Shown here: in pieces, positions 8,966 to 15,652 of the stretch
Position numbering within the stretch: position 1 is the first letter of the stretch
How the letters are laid out: each line of letters starts with the position of its first letter
Made by a program: the position numbers and the translations under genes
Notes under the pieces: generated by a model
Told to the model about the DNA's origin: nothing
Database searches by the model: none
What the model saw: only the letters and a program-made list of their open reading frames with translations
NCBI GenBank assembly: GCA_018053145.1
Contig: JAGPMA010000010.1
Location: 1 to 53,562 of the forward strand
Direction of reading: 5' to 3'
Length of the DNA stretch: 53,562 bases
Source: Oscillospiraceae bacterium
Lineage (GTDB): Bacteria > Bacillota > Clostridia > Oscillospirales > Oscillospiraceae

Positions 8966-10168
8966 TTGAAAACAGAATTATTAGCTCCTGCTGGAGATAT
9001 GGAGCGCCTTGCAATGGTACTCCATTATGGCGCAGATGCGGTTTATCTTGCCGGAACAGAATTTGGAATGCGTGCCGCTGCTGGGAACTTCGATGATTTA
9101 ACTATGCGCAGCGCCGTTGAAATGTGCCACAAAAAAGGCGTAGCCGTACACGTTGCCTGTAACACACTGCCACGCGAATATGAGCTAACAAAGCTCCCAC
9201 CATATCTCGAGCAGCTTGAGGATATCGGAGTTGATGCGCTTATAGCAGCTGACTTGGGGGTTATTTCTCTGGCGAAAAAATACGCTCCGAAAACGCAGCT
9301 CCACATCAGCACACAGCTTGGAATAGTCAACAGCGAAACCTGTAAAGCAGTTTTCGATATGGGTGCTTCACGTGCGGTTTTAGCAAGAGAACTCAGCCTT
9401 GCAGAAATTCGGGATATACGCTTGAATTCCCCGAAGGAGCTTGAGTTGGAGGCATTTGTACATGGAGCAATGTGCGTTTCCTTCTCGGGTCGCTGCCTTT
9501 TGAGCAACTATATGACGAATCGCGATGCGAACCGCGGGGAATGTGCCCAGCCCTGTCGCTGGAAATATCACCTTGTTGAGGAAAAACGACCCGGAGAATA
9601 CTATGAGATTTCGGAGGATAACGGCACTTATATCATGAACAGCAACGATATGTGCATGATTGAGCATCTGCCCGAACTCATAGATGCCGGTATTTCAAGC
9701 TTTAAAATCGAAGGCCGCATGAAATCCGCTTATTATGCCGCGGCTGTTACAAACGCCTACCGTCACGCTCTTGACGCCGCCATTGACAGCAAGCCTCTTT
9801 CCAAGGCGTGGATAGATGAGGTCGAGAAAATCAGCCACAGAAAATATTCCACGGGCTTCTATTTCGGCGAGCCGGGGCAGTACTATTCGAGCAACGACAG
9901 CATATATTTTGCGACAGCCGATGTCTGTGCGGTGCTGGAATGCTGTGACAGCGAAGGTAATGCAGTTCTTTCCCAGCGAAACAAATTTTCTGTGGGTGAT
10001 ACGGTTGAGCTTTTGACAAATGACGACGAGCCTCTTTCTTTCAAAGTCGAGCTGTTAACGAACAGAGACGGTGAACTCGTTGAATCCGCTCCCCATCCAA
10101 TGATGGAGCTTCATATGAAGCTGCCGAAGCCCTGTGCTCCTCTATCCCTGTTGCGAAAGCTCAAATAA
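8966..10168 (+). CDS. U32-family peptidase
   Basis: A 400-aa protein starting 'TELLAPAGDMERLAMVLHYG'. The U32 signature region is 'ELEAFVHGAMCVSFSGRCLL', followed by the conserved Cys-containing 'NRGECAQPCRWKY' and 'SFKIEGRMKSAYY'. Members are annotated as collagenase-like; those studied in detail (RlhA, TrhP) act in RNA hydroxylation with an Fe-S cluster, so true protease activity is doubtful. Start is TTG 8966 with a very strong SD (AGGAGGAGG, 8952-8960). It sits behind mltG, a common clostridial pairing. Confidence 0.93.
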   Translation: MKTELLAPAGDMERLAMVLHYGADAVYLAGTEFGMRAAAGNFDDLTMRSAVEMCHKKGVAVHVACNTLPREYELTKLPPYLEQLEDIGVDALIAADLGVISLAKKYAPKTQLHISTQLGIVNSETCKAVFDMGASRAVLARELSLAEIRDIRLNSPKELELEAFVHGAMCVSFSGRCLLSNYMTNRDANRGECAQPCRWKYHLVEEKRPGEYYEISEDNGTYIMNSNDMCMIEHLPELIDAGISSFKIEGRMKSAYYAAAVTNAYRHALDAAIDSKPLSKAWIDEVEKISHRKYSTGFYFGEPGQYYSSNDSIYFATADVCAVLECCDSEGNAVLSQRNKFSVGDTVELLTNDDEPLSFKVELLTNRDGELVESAPHPMMELHMKLPKPCAPLSLLRKLK

Positions 10169-10173
10169 AATAA

Positions 10174-10207
10174 GCGCCATAGACCCTCTCTATGGCGCGA
10201 TTTTTTT
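10174..10207 (+). terminator. Terminator after the U32 gene
   Basis: GCGCCATAG (10174-10182) pairs with CTATGGCGC (10190-10198), then GATTTTTTT. Confidence 0.95.
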
Positions 10208-10325
10208 ATGTACAGCAAAACAATGGCTTTTTGTCCAAACCATACGCTGTTATTTACAAATAGTTCTCCCTATTTCAAATTAAAGGATTGGATGCTCATT
10301 TGAATACTAGAATTAAGTGCTTTGA

Positions 10326-10430
10326 TCAGCAGTCATTGACGTTACCAAAGCCGCCACCGCAGCAACAGGCAAGGATTACGATGATAACAATTATCCAGAG
10401 GCAACCGTTATTCCCACACATTCCGTTCAT
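10326..10430 (-). CDS. Tiny Cys/Gly-rich single-span membrane protein, copy 2
   Basis: This 34-residue paralogue of the 7392-7511 ORF reads 'MNGMCGNNGC', hydrophobic 'LWIIVIIVILA', then 'CCCGGG' and a short tail ending in Cys. GGAG lies about 6 nt before the ATG, inside the conserved leader block. The repeated architecture (Cys before the span, W at its start, CCC-Gly after it) and the conserved non-coding leader support a real gene, although it is below usual ORF cut-offs. Function is unknown. The rest of the 10208-10697 gap holds its promoter and the terminator of the amidase gene. Confidence 0.72.
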   Translation of the reverse strand: MNGMCGNNGCLWIIVIIVILACCCGGGFGNVNDC

Positions 10431-10473
10431 TCCCTTCTCCGCACAAAACTACCCCACTTGCCTTTCTGTGCGG
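10431..10473 (-). promoter_or_regulatory. Conserved leader hairpin of the copy-2 Cys-rich ORF
   Basis: On the minus strand CCGCACA pairs perfectly with TGTGCGG across a ~22-nt loop. The block ends in GCGGAGAAGGG next to the ATG. It closely matches 7520-7563. Confidence 0.55.
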
Positions 10474-10532
10474 AAAGAAGGCTTTTCGGTGATAATTAAA
10501 CGAATACGAAATTTCAACTCAGCTTTTCGCCT

Positions 10533-10560
10533 TATACTATGCCCTTTTCCTTTTTTATGT
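10533..10560 (-). promoter_or_regulatory. SigmaK-like promoter, copy 2
   Basis: CATAGTATA on the minus strand (10533-10541), with ACA 16 nt upstream (10558-10560). Same spacing and pattern as the copy-1 promoter. Confidence 0.45.
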
Positions 10561-10591
10561 TACTGACTAATATTCTACATACGCTAACCCA

Positions 10592-10640
10592 ACAACAAAC
10601 GAAACGCCGCAGATGCTCTCTGCGGCGTTTCGTTTGTTGT
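10592..10640 (-). terminator. Very stable 22-bp perfect hairpin after the amidase gene
   Basis: Bases 10592-10613 are exactly complementary to 10619-10640 around a 5-nt loop; the core is ACGCCGCAGA/TCTGCGGCGT. It lies downstream of the minus-strand amidase. There is a T-rich end but no long T run. Confidence 0.7.
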
Positions 10641-10696
10641 CAAAGGCTTTGAAGGGACATATTACTACCAGCCCTTGCCAACGGATATTTGTTTAA

Positions 10697-11329
10697 TTAT
10701 CTTGTCATACCAAAGGCCTTTGAGGCCCTCTCCAATATAAGGGCCAGTTCCTGTCTGGTAAGTGCTTCGTGCCAGTGATAGCTTTTGTCATCTCCGCCCA
10801 GAAACAAGCCCTTTTCTATTGCCCATTCGCACGCGCTTGCCGCCCAGTCCGAGGGCTCCTGTGTCTGTTCAGCATCCTTAGCCGGTTCGGTTTCTTTTCC
10901 GCTTACCATTTCATCGAGGGGAAAGTTCTTGCCTGGGCAAGCGGTCTGTGCGAACTGCGAATGTCTGCCAATAACAATTGACGGATAACGCGAAACTATA
11001 TCAGCAACAAGTTCTTTCCCTGCAGCAAGCTGCTCAGCACTCATCTTCTCCGTCTCGAAATTGCCTTCAAAACAAATACCAATAGAGCAATAATTCCAGT
11101 TTGTCGTGTGTCCTCCGCGCATGTTTTCGGGACGGCCGCAATACACCTCGCCTTTTTTGCTTACAAAATAGTGATAGGCAATTCCCGACCAGCCCTTTGA
11201 AAGATGATAGGCGTGGATCCCGTCCGCAGTGACATTTGAAGCAGCGGCATGGTGCAAAATCAGATGTGTGGTTACTGTTCGGGGCGTTAGTGCAAACGCC
11301 CATTTATAATTGTTACTGATTACTTTCAT
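10697..11329 (-). CDS. N-acetylmuramoyl-L-alanine amidase (Amidase_2/PGRP) with SLH-like tail
   Basis: It cleaves the amide bond between MurNAc and the stem peptide. The catalytic domain (~1-135) has zinc-site motifs: 'LILHHAAA', 'AYHYFVSKKGEVYCGRP', 'GRHSQFAQTACPGKNFP'. An acidic, Glu/Gln-rich linker follows. The C-terminal ~45 residues ('AASACEWAIEKGLFLGG' and 'LTRQELALILERA') resemble one S-layer homology motif. There is no signal peptide. The gene overlaps the upstream holin-like gene by 17 bp, the layout of a phage lysis cassette. No other phage genes are near. Confidence 0.92.
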   Translation of the reverse strand: MKVISNNYKWAFALTPRTVTTHLILHHAAASNVTADGIHAYHLSKGWSGIAYHYFVSKKGEVYCGRPENMRGGHTTNWNYCSIGICFEGNFETEKMSAEQLAAGKELVADIVSRYPSIVIGRHSQFAQTACPGKNFPLDEMVSGKETEPAKDAEQTQEPSDWAASACEWAIEKGLFLGGDDKSYHWHEALTRQELALILERASKAFGMTR

Positions 11330-11591
11330 TGTTTTTTACCGAAAGCTGTTTTGCAATTTCGTGGGAGCCCGTTGCGGCAAGTCCTGAAACAACGCCGACT
11401 GCAATTGCTGTCAGCGGGTCATTTGCCGGAAAGCCGGGCATCACCCTAAGTCCTATGTAACCCATGATTGCACCGCTGACTCCGCAAATCACGGGTATCC
11501 ATTTGTTCTCGAGCTTCGTGGCTTTAACCGCTTGCGCTATTAGGTGGCTGATTATAGTTATAACCGCGACATATACTATTTCAGTGTTCAT
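11313..11591 (-). CDS. Phage-type holin (phi29-like holin family)
   Basis: A 92-aa protein with about two to three hydrophobic segments ('EIVYVAVITIISHLIAQAV', 'WIPVICGVSGAIMGYIGL', 'PLTAIAVGVVSGLAATGSHE') and a charged C-terminus. This fits the Phage_holin_5-type family. I used ATG 11591 because SD GGAGGG is directly upstream; the frame is open further upstream but without an SD. It overlaps the amidase gene and would let that enzyme, which lacks a signal peptide, cross the membrane. It could be a domesticated lysis pair. Confidence 0.85.
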   Translation of the reverse strand: MNTEIVYVAVITIISHLIAQAVKATKLENKWIPVICGVSGAIMGYIGLRVMPGFPANDPLTAIAVGVVSGLAATGSHEIAKQLSVKNNESNQ

Positions 11592-11728
11592 AATATCCCT
11601 CCGTTTTGTTGTCCCTTCGGAAATACTGCGCATATCAAACAAATTTGTACCTGCGCATACACAGAAAGATATTAATTGCACAATAATATCAATTTTGATA
11701 AATTATTATAGATAATCTGTGAACTCTG

Positions 11729-11737
11729 TGTTATACT
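11729..11737 (+). promoter_or_regulatory. Extended -10 promoter candidate for ktrB
   Basis: TG-T-TATACT at 11729-11737, with no good -35 box. It lies ~115 nt before the ktrB start. I looked for a c-di-AMP (ydaO-type) riboswitch in the leader and did not recognise one. Confidence 0.35.
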
Positions 11738-11852
11738 TGCATTCGAAAATCAGCTCAGTTTTCCCTTCAAAAGCGGCTGGTTTTTCCTAGTAGAGACGTT
11801 TATACGCTTGAAATCGCCGTTCATGACTTTCGTCATTTTTGAAAGGTTAAAA

Positions 11853-13205
11853 ATGGAAATGTCTTTTAGCCGCCACAAGCTCACCTATACCCAAATGATT
11901 GCTTTGAGCTTTTTTTGCTTAATATTTACCGGTGCCTTATTGCTCACTCTGCCCATATCCTCCCGAGCATTTGAATGGACTTCGTTTATTGACGCGCTGT
12001 TTACCGCTACCAGCGCAAGCTGCGTCACTGGTCTTGTCATAGCAGACACCTACACACATTGGTCTGTTTTCGGTCAGGTAATTATCCTCATTCTTATTCA
12101 AATCGGCGGGCTAGGCGTTATGACCTGCATAGCACTGATTGCGCTTTTCCTAAAAAGGCGAATATCCCTCAGTGAAAGACGCTTGCTTATGCAGTCAGCC
12201 GGTTCACTTCAGATAAGCGGAATTGTCAAGCTACTCAAGCGCATTCTCATTGGGACCGCCATTGTTGAGGGTGCAGGAATAATTATTCTCTCATTTGTGT
12301 TCTGTCCAAAAATGGGCTTTTTCCCTGGCTTGTGGAACGCAATATTTCATTCCGTTTCTGCCTTTTGTAATGCGGGCTTTGACTTAATGGGAAAATACGG
12401 GCAATACATGGGCCTGAGCTCTGCAGGTCTTCAGTTTAACCCGATTGTAAATCTCACAATTATGTCGCTGATTGTGACAGGTGGTATTGGCTTTGTTGTT
12501 TGGACCGATGTTGCGCGGCATAAGTTTAATTTTAAAAAATACGAACTGCATTCTAAAATTGCTCTGATTACTACCGCCGTGCTTTTGGCATCAGGTACAG
12601 TTTTGTTTTTCATTTTCGAATACAATAAGGCATTTGAAGGCTTCACCTTCGGTCAAAAGGTACTTGCGTCCATGTTTCAGTCCGTAACGCCTAGAACGGC
12701 GGGCTTTAATACGATTGACGAATCAACGCTTTCTGAATCAGGAAAAGCGCTGACAACGCTTCTGATGTTTATCGGCGGTAGCCCCGGCTCAACGGCCGGC
12801 GGTATAAAAACGACTACCTTCGCGGTTCTTGTTCTAAGTGCTCTCGCTGCTGCGAAAAGATATGGCAGCATAACGGTTTTTAAGCGCAAGCTCGATGATA
12901 ACACGATTCTTCAGGCAAGCTCGATTTTAACAGTTTATATCGCATGTGTTTTTACGGCAGTTTTGATAATTAGTGCACTTGAACCTTATTCACTTACGCA
13001 GGTGCTGTTTGAAACGGTTTCAGCTATCGGCACCGTCGGGCTTACACTTGGCATCACGCCCACCCTTTGCGCCGGTTCAAAGATTGTGCTAATAATCTTG
13101 ATGTTTACAGGCAGAGTCGGCGGCTTAACACTGATGTTGGTTCTTGCCGAAAGACGAAGGAATATTAAAATAACAAGACCTACCAGCCAAATTCTAATCG
13201 GTTGA
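11853..13205 (+). CDS. ktrB: Potassium uptake channel subunit, TrkH/KtrB family
   Basis: The ion-conducting membrane subunit of a Ktr/Trk system, 450 aa, with four repeated M1-P-M2 units. The four selectivity-filter regions are visible: 'TSASCVTGLVIADT', 'SAFCNAGFDLMG', 'VTPRTAGFNTID', and 'SAIGTVGLTLGITP'. The intramembrane gate loop is 'GGSPGSTAGGIKT'. I chose ATG 11853 over the upstream TTG because SD GAAAGG lies 6 nt before it. ktrA follows 13 nt downstream, so the two form an operon. Confidence 0.95.
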   Translation: MEMSFSRHKLTYTQMIALSFFCLIFTGALLLTLPISSRAFEWTSFIDALFTATSASCVTGLVIADTYTHWSVFGQVIILILIQIGGLGVMTCIALIALFLKRRISLSERRLLMQSAGSLQISGIVKLLKRILIGTAIVEGAGIIILSFVFCPKMGFFPGLWNAIFHSVSAFCNAGFDLMGKYGQYMGLSSAGLQFNPIVNLTIMSLIVTGGIGFVVWTDVARHKFNFKKYELHSKIALITTAVLLASGTVLFFIFEYNKAFEGFTFGQKVLASMFQSVTPRTAGFNTIDESTLSESGKALTTLLMFIGGSPGSTAGGIKTTTFAVLVLSALAAAKRYGSITVFKRKLDDNTILQASSILTVYIACVFTAVLIISALEPYSLTQVLFETVSAIGTVGLTLGITPTLCAGSKIVLIILMFTGRVGGLTLMLVLAERRRNIKITRPTSQILIG

Positions 13206-13218
13206 GGAGAACAGAAAA

Positions 13219-13872
13219 ATGAAATCAATTTTAGTTATAGGAATGGGCCGATTTGGCCGTCAGTTTGCGTTGCGTATGCAGGAATATGGCAACGATGTCA
13301 TGATAATCGATAAGGACGCGGACCTAATTGACGAACTGGCTCCTCGATTTACCGACGCACATATCGGCGACTGCTCAAACGAGGCCGTTCTCACCTCCCT
13401 TGGAATCAACAACTTCGACATATGCTTCGTTACAATCGGCGAGGATTTTCAAGCTTCTCTTGAAATCACCTCTATGCTCAAAGAGCATGGTGCTGCACAT
13501 GTGGTTTCAAAGGCTCGCACTCCACGTCAGGCAACCCTACTGAGTAAAATCGGCGCGGACGAGGTTGTTTGCCCCGAGAGAGATATTGCCGACAAGCTTG
13601 CCGTTCGTTACAACGCCGATAATATTTTCGACTATATCCAGTTAACTCCCGAATACTCAATTTTTGAGATTCCCTGTTGCGAAAAGTGGATTGGCAAAAC
13701 CGTAGCACAGGTCGATGTTCGCAACAAGTTTAATGTCAATATAATCGCCGTTGAACGCGACAATGCTCTTCAGCTCGCGCCCGGAGCAGACTATGTTTTC
13801 AAAGCACAGGACCGTCTGGTAGTTCTCGGAAAGGCCTCCGATGTTTGTAAGCTCGGTGGTAAAGCAAAATAA
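13219..13872 (+). CDS. ktrA: Potassium channel regulatory subunit, TrkA/KtrA (RCK) family
   Basis: The cytoplasmic ring-forming regulator of KtrB. The RCK_N Rossmann domain has 'VIGMGRFGRQFALRM' and the acidic end of strand 2 ('MIIDKD'). 'VSKARTPRQATLLSKIGAD' is typical. The RCK_C domain occupies the last ~75 residues and in this family can bind c-di-AMP. At 217 aa it is standard. SD GAGGAG precedes the ATG. Confidence 0.95.
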   Translation: MKSILVIGMGRFGRQFALRMQEYGNDVMIIDKDADLIDELAPRFTDAHIGDCSNEAVLTSLGINNFDICFVTIGEDFQASLEITSMLKEHGAAHVVSKARTPRQATLLSKIGADEVVCPERDIADKLAVRYNADNIFDYIQLTPEYSIFEIPCCEKWIGKTVAQVDVRNKFNVNIIAVERDNALQLAPGADYVFKAQDRLVVLGKASDVCKLGGKAK

Positions 13873-13885
13873 TAAGCATATATCT

Positions 13886-13914
13886 TTGACAAAACAGATA
13901 TATCCTTATAATAT
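13886..13914 (+). promoter_or_regulatory. Sigma-A promoter of degV
   Basis: TTGACA (13886-13891) followed by TAATAT (13909-13914, 17-nt spacer), or TATAAT (13907-13912, 15 nt). The degV SD AAAGGAG follows. Confidence 0.7.
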
Positions 13915-13930
13915 AAAGGAGATAGTTGCT

Positions 13931-14806
13931 ATGTCGAACTATAAAATTGTCACAGACTCCACCTCTGATTTGCCCGTTAAGCTCATTGAAGAACTTGACC
14001 TTCACGTTATTCCAATGCTCTACACAGTTGACGGAAAAGACTATTTAAACACGCCAGACGAGAAGGAGCTCTCTTCCCACGATTTTTACGATCTTCTCCG
14101 CGCCGGTAAAACTTCAACGACCACCCAAATTAACAGCGAAGTATTTAAAGACGAGGTCAGACAGTATTTGCAGCAAGGTCTTGATGTGCTTTATCTCGGC
14201 TTTTCCTCGGGGCTATCCAGCACCTTCAATTCTGTCCGGCTGGCGACATCTGAATTGAAAGAAGAATTTCCTGACAGACGAGTTGTCGCACTTGACACTC
14301 TCGCCGCCTCTCTCGGAGAAGGGCTCATCGTCTACCACGCGGCAATGAGGAAAAAGGAAGGCCTAAGCATCGATGAAGTTGCAGCGTGGGTCGAGGAAAA
14401 CAAGCTTCACCTTGCACACTGGTTCACAGTGGACGACCTTAATCATCTAAAACGCGGTGGTCGAGTTTCAGGTGCGGCCGCCTTCGTCGGCACAATGCTG
14501 AACATTAAACCGGTTCTTCATGTCGACGATGAGGGGCATTTAATTCCGGTGGATAAAATCCGCGGACGCCGCAAAAGCCTTGAGGAGCTGGTTGCGCACA
14601 TGGAAAAAACAGCAATTAAACCCTCTGAGCAAACCGTTTTTATCAGCCACGGCGATGCCCTTGAAGATGCAAAGTATGTTGAAAAGCTTGTACGCGAGCG
14701 CTTCGGTGTACAAACCATCTACATAAACCCAATCGGTCCAGTAATCGGGACACACTCCGGTCCCGGAACCATCGCTCTGTTTTTCCTTGCTGAGAAAAGG
14801 CTTTGA
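13931..14806 (+). CDS. DegV-family fatty-acid-binding protein
   Basis: DegV/FakB proteins bind a fatty acid and present it to the kinase FakA for incorporation into phospholipid. The 291-aa protein starts 'IVTDSTSDLPVKLIEELDLHV'. It contains the Thr/Ser loop 'KTSTTTQI', 'FSSGLSSTFNSV', 'LDTLAASLGEGLIVY', 'LKRGGRVSG' and 'HSGPGTIALFFL'. I chose ATG 13931 because an SD (AAAGGAG) and a promoter lie just upstream; the longer frame runs back into ktrA. No fakA is present in the window. Confidence 0.93.
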   Translation: MSNYKIVTDSTSDLPVKLIEELDLHVIPMLYTVDGKDYLNTPDEKELSSHDFYDLLRAGKTSTTTQINSEVFKDEVRQYLQQGLDVLYLGFSSGLSSTFNSVRLATSELKEEFPDRRVVALDTLAASLGEGLIVYHAAMRKKEGLSIDEVAAWVEENKLHLAHWFTVDDLNHLKRGGRVSGAAAFVGTMLNIKPVLHVDDEGHLIPVDKIRGRRKSLEELVAHMEKTAIKPSEQTVFISHGDALEDAKYVEKLVRERFGVQTIYINPIGPVIGTHSGPGTIALFFLAEKRL

Positions 14807-14847
14807 CAGCAATAACAAGCTGTTAAACAATTATTATGTAAACCAAA

Positions 14848-14887
14848 AGCAACGGCACAAGGTTTTTATCCTGTGCCGTTGCTTTTT
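14848..14887. terminator. Bidirectional terminator between degV and the TepA-like gene
   Basis: AGCAACGGCACA (14848-14859) pairs with TGTGCCGTTGCT (14872-14883); A run on the left and T run on the right. It overlaps the TepA-like stop codon at 14886. Confidence 0.93.
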
Positions 14888-15584
14888 AACTTTGACCGTT
14901 CTTGTCAATTTCCGAGTGAAGATAGGAAAGAGCGTCTGATAGAGACCCAATACTGTCAACCAAGCCGCATTTAACGGCATCCTCCGCATCGATTACGCTT
15001 CCCACATCGTTAGCAAGCTCACTTGTGCGAAGCATATAATCCATTAGCTTTTCTCTTGAAATATGCGAGTTGTTGATAATGAACTTCACAACTCGCTCCT
15101 GCGTTCTCTGAAAATAGTTAAAGCTCTGCGGAACGGCGATTACAACGCCGTTTAATCTTACCGGGTGAATTGTCATTGCGGCGGAGGGCGCAATGTAGCT
15201 CCGCTTTGCGGCGACCGCAAGCGGCACTCCGATTGAATGTCCTCCGCCAAGAACAATTGAAGCTGTCGGTTTTTTCATGCCTGCTATCAGCTCGGCTATT
15301 GCAAGACCTGCTTCAACATCTCCTCCTGCCGTATTAACAAGAATTAGAAGTGCCTTTAATTCAGGGCTCTCCTCTACTGCCGCAATTATGGGCATTACGT
15401 GCTCATATTTTGTTGTTTTGGTGCTGTCGTGTAAAATTTGATGTCCCTCAATCTGTCCGACAATTGTCAAACAGTGTATTGCACTTTGCTCCGGTCCGAT
15501 TACGGCACTTCCAAAATCGTTTATGTTCTCCGACTTTCGCGAGCTTTCACTTTCTTTTTCATCTTCATCATCGTATTCTAACAT
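14886..15584 (-). CDS. ClpP-class serine protease, TepA-like
   Basis: A 232-aa crotonase/ClpP-fold protein like Bacillus TepA (YmfB). The catalytic Ser is in 'VLGGGHSIGVPLAVAA' and the His in 'AAMTIHPVR'. 'ILVNTAGGDVEAGLAIAE' forms the oxyanion strand. The N-terminal ~25 residues are acidic and low in complexity. It differs from true ClpP in the Ser motif and has no Clp ATPase nearby. TepA is reported to aid protein export or signal peptide degradation. Its SD (GGGGG, 15592-15596) is inside a hairpin. Confidence 0.87.
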   Translation of the reverse strand: MLEYDDEDEKESESSRKSENINDFGSAVIGPEQSAIHCLTIVGQIEGHQILHDSTKTTKYEHVMPIIAAVEESPELKALLILVNTAGGDVEAGLAIAELIAGMKKPTASIVLGGGHSIGVPLAVAAKRSYIAPSAAMTIHPVRLNGVVIAVPQSFNYFQRTQERVVKFIINNSHISREKLMDYMLRTSELANDVGSVIDAEDAVKCGLVDSIGSLSDALSYLHSEIDKNGQS

Positions 15585-15586
15585 AA

Positions 15587-15632
15587 AAATACCCCCATTC
15601 TTGCTTTAGTCTTTGCAAAAATGGGGGTATTT
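15587..15632 (-). terminator. Terminator-like hairpin carrying the SD of the TepA-like gene
   Basis: AAATACCCCCAT (15587-15598) is perfectly complementary to ATGGGGGTATTT (15621-15632), with a 22-nt loop. Read on the minus strand, the GGGGG of the 3' arm lies 7 nt before the start codon and is followed by T residues. Confidence 0.75.
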
Positions 15633-15652
15633 ATTATCAATACTATATTAGT

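Noticed and set aside
10288-10566. A 92-codon plus-strand open frame
   Set aside because: It runs over the minus-strand mini-gene and its conserved leader and promoter; the plus-strand product looks like low-complexity shadow and has no SD.
10697-11591. A prophage
   Set aside because: Only a holin and an amidase are present; no capsid, tail, integrase or attachment site.
11592-11852. Possible c-di-AMP (ydaO) riboswitch before ktrB
   Set aside because: Expected because ktr genes often have one, but I could not identify the conserved motifs; only a short ATGAC/GTCAT hairpin is visible.
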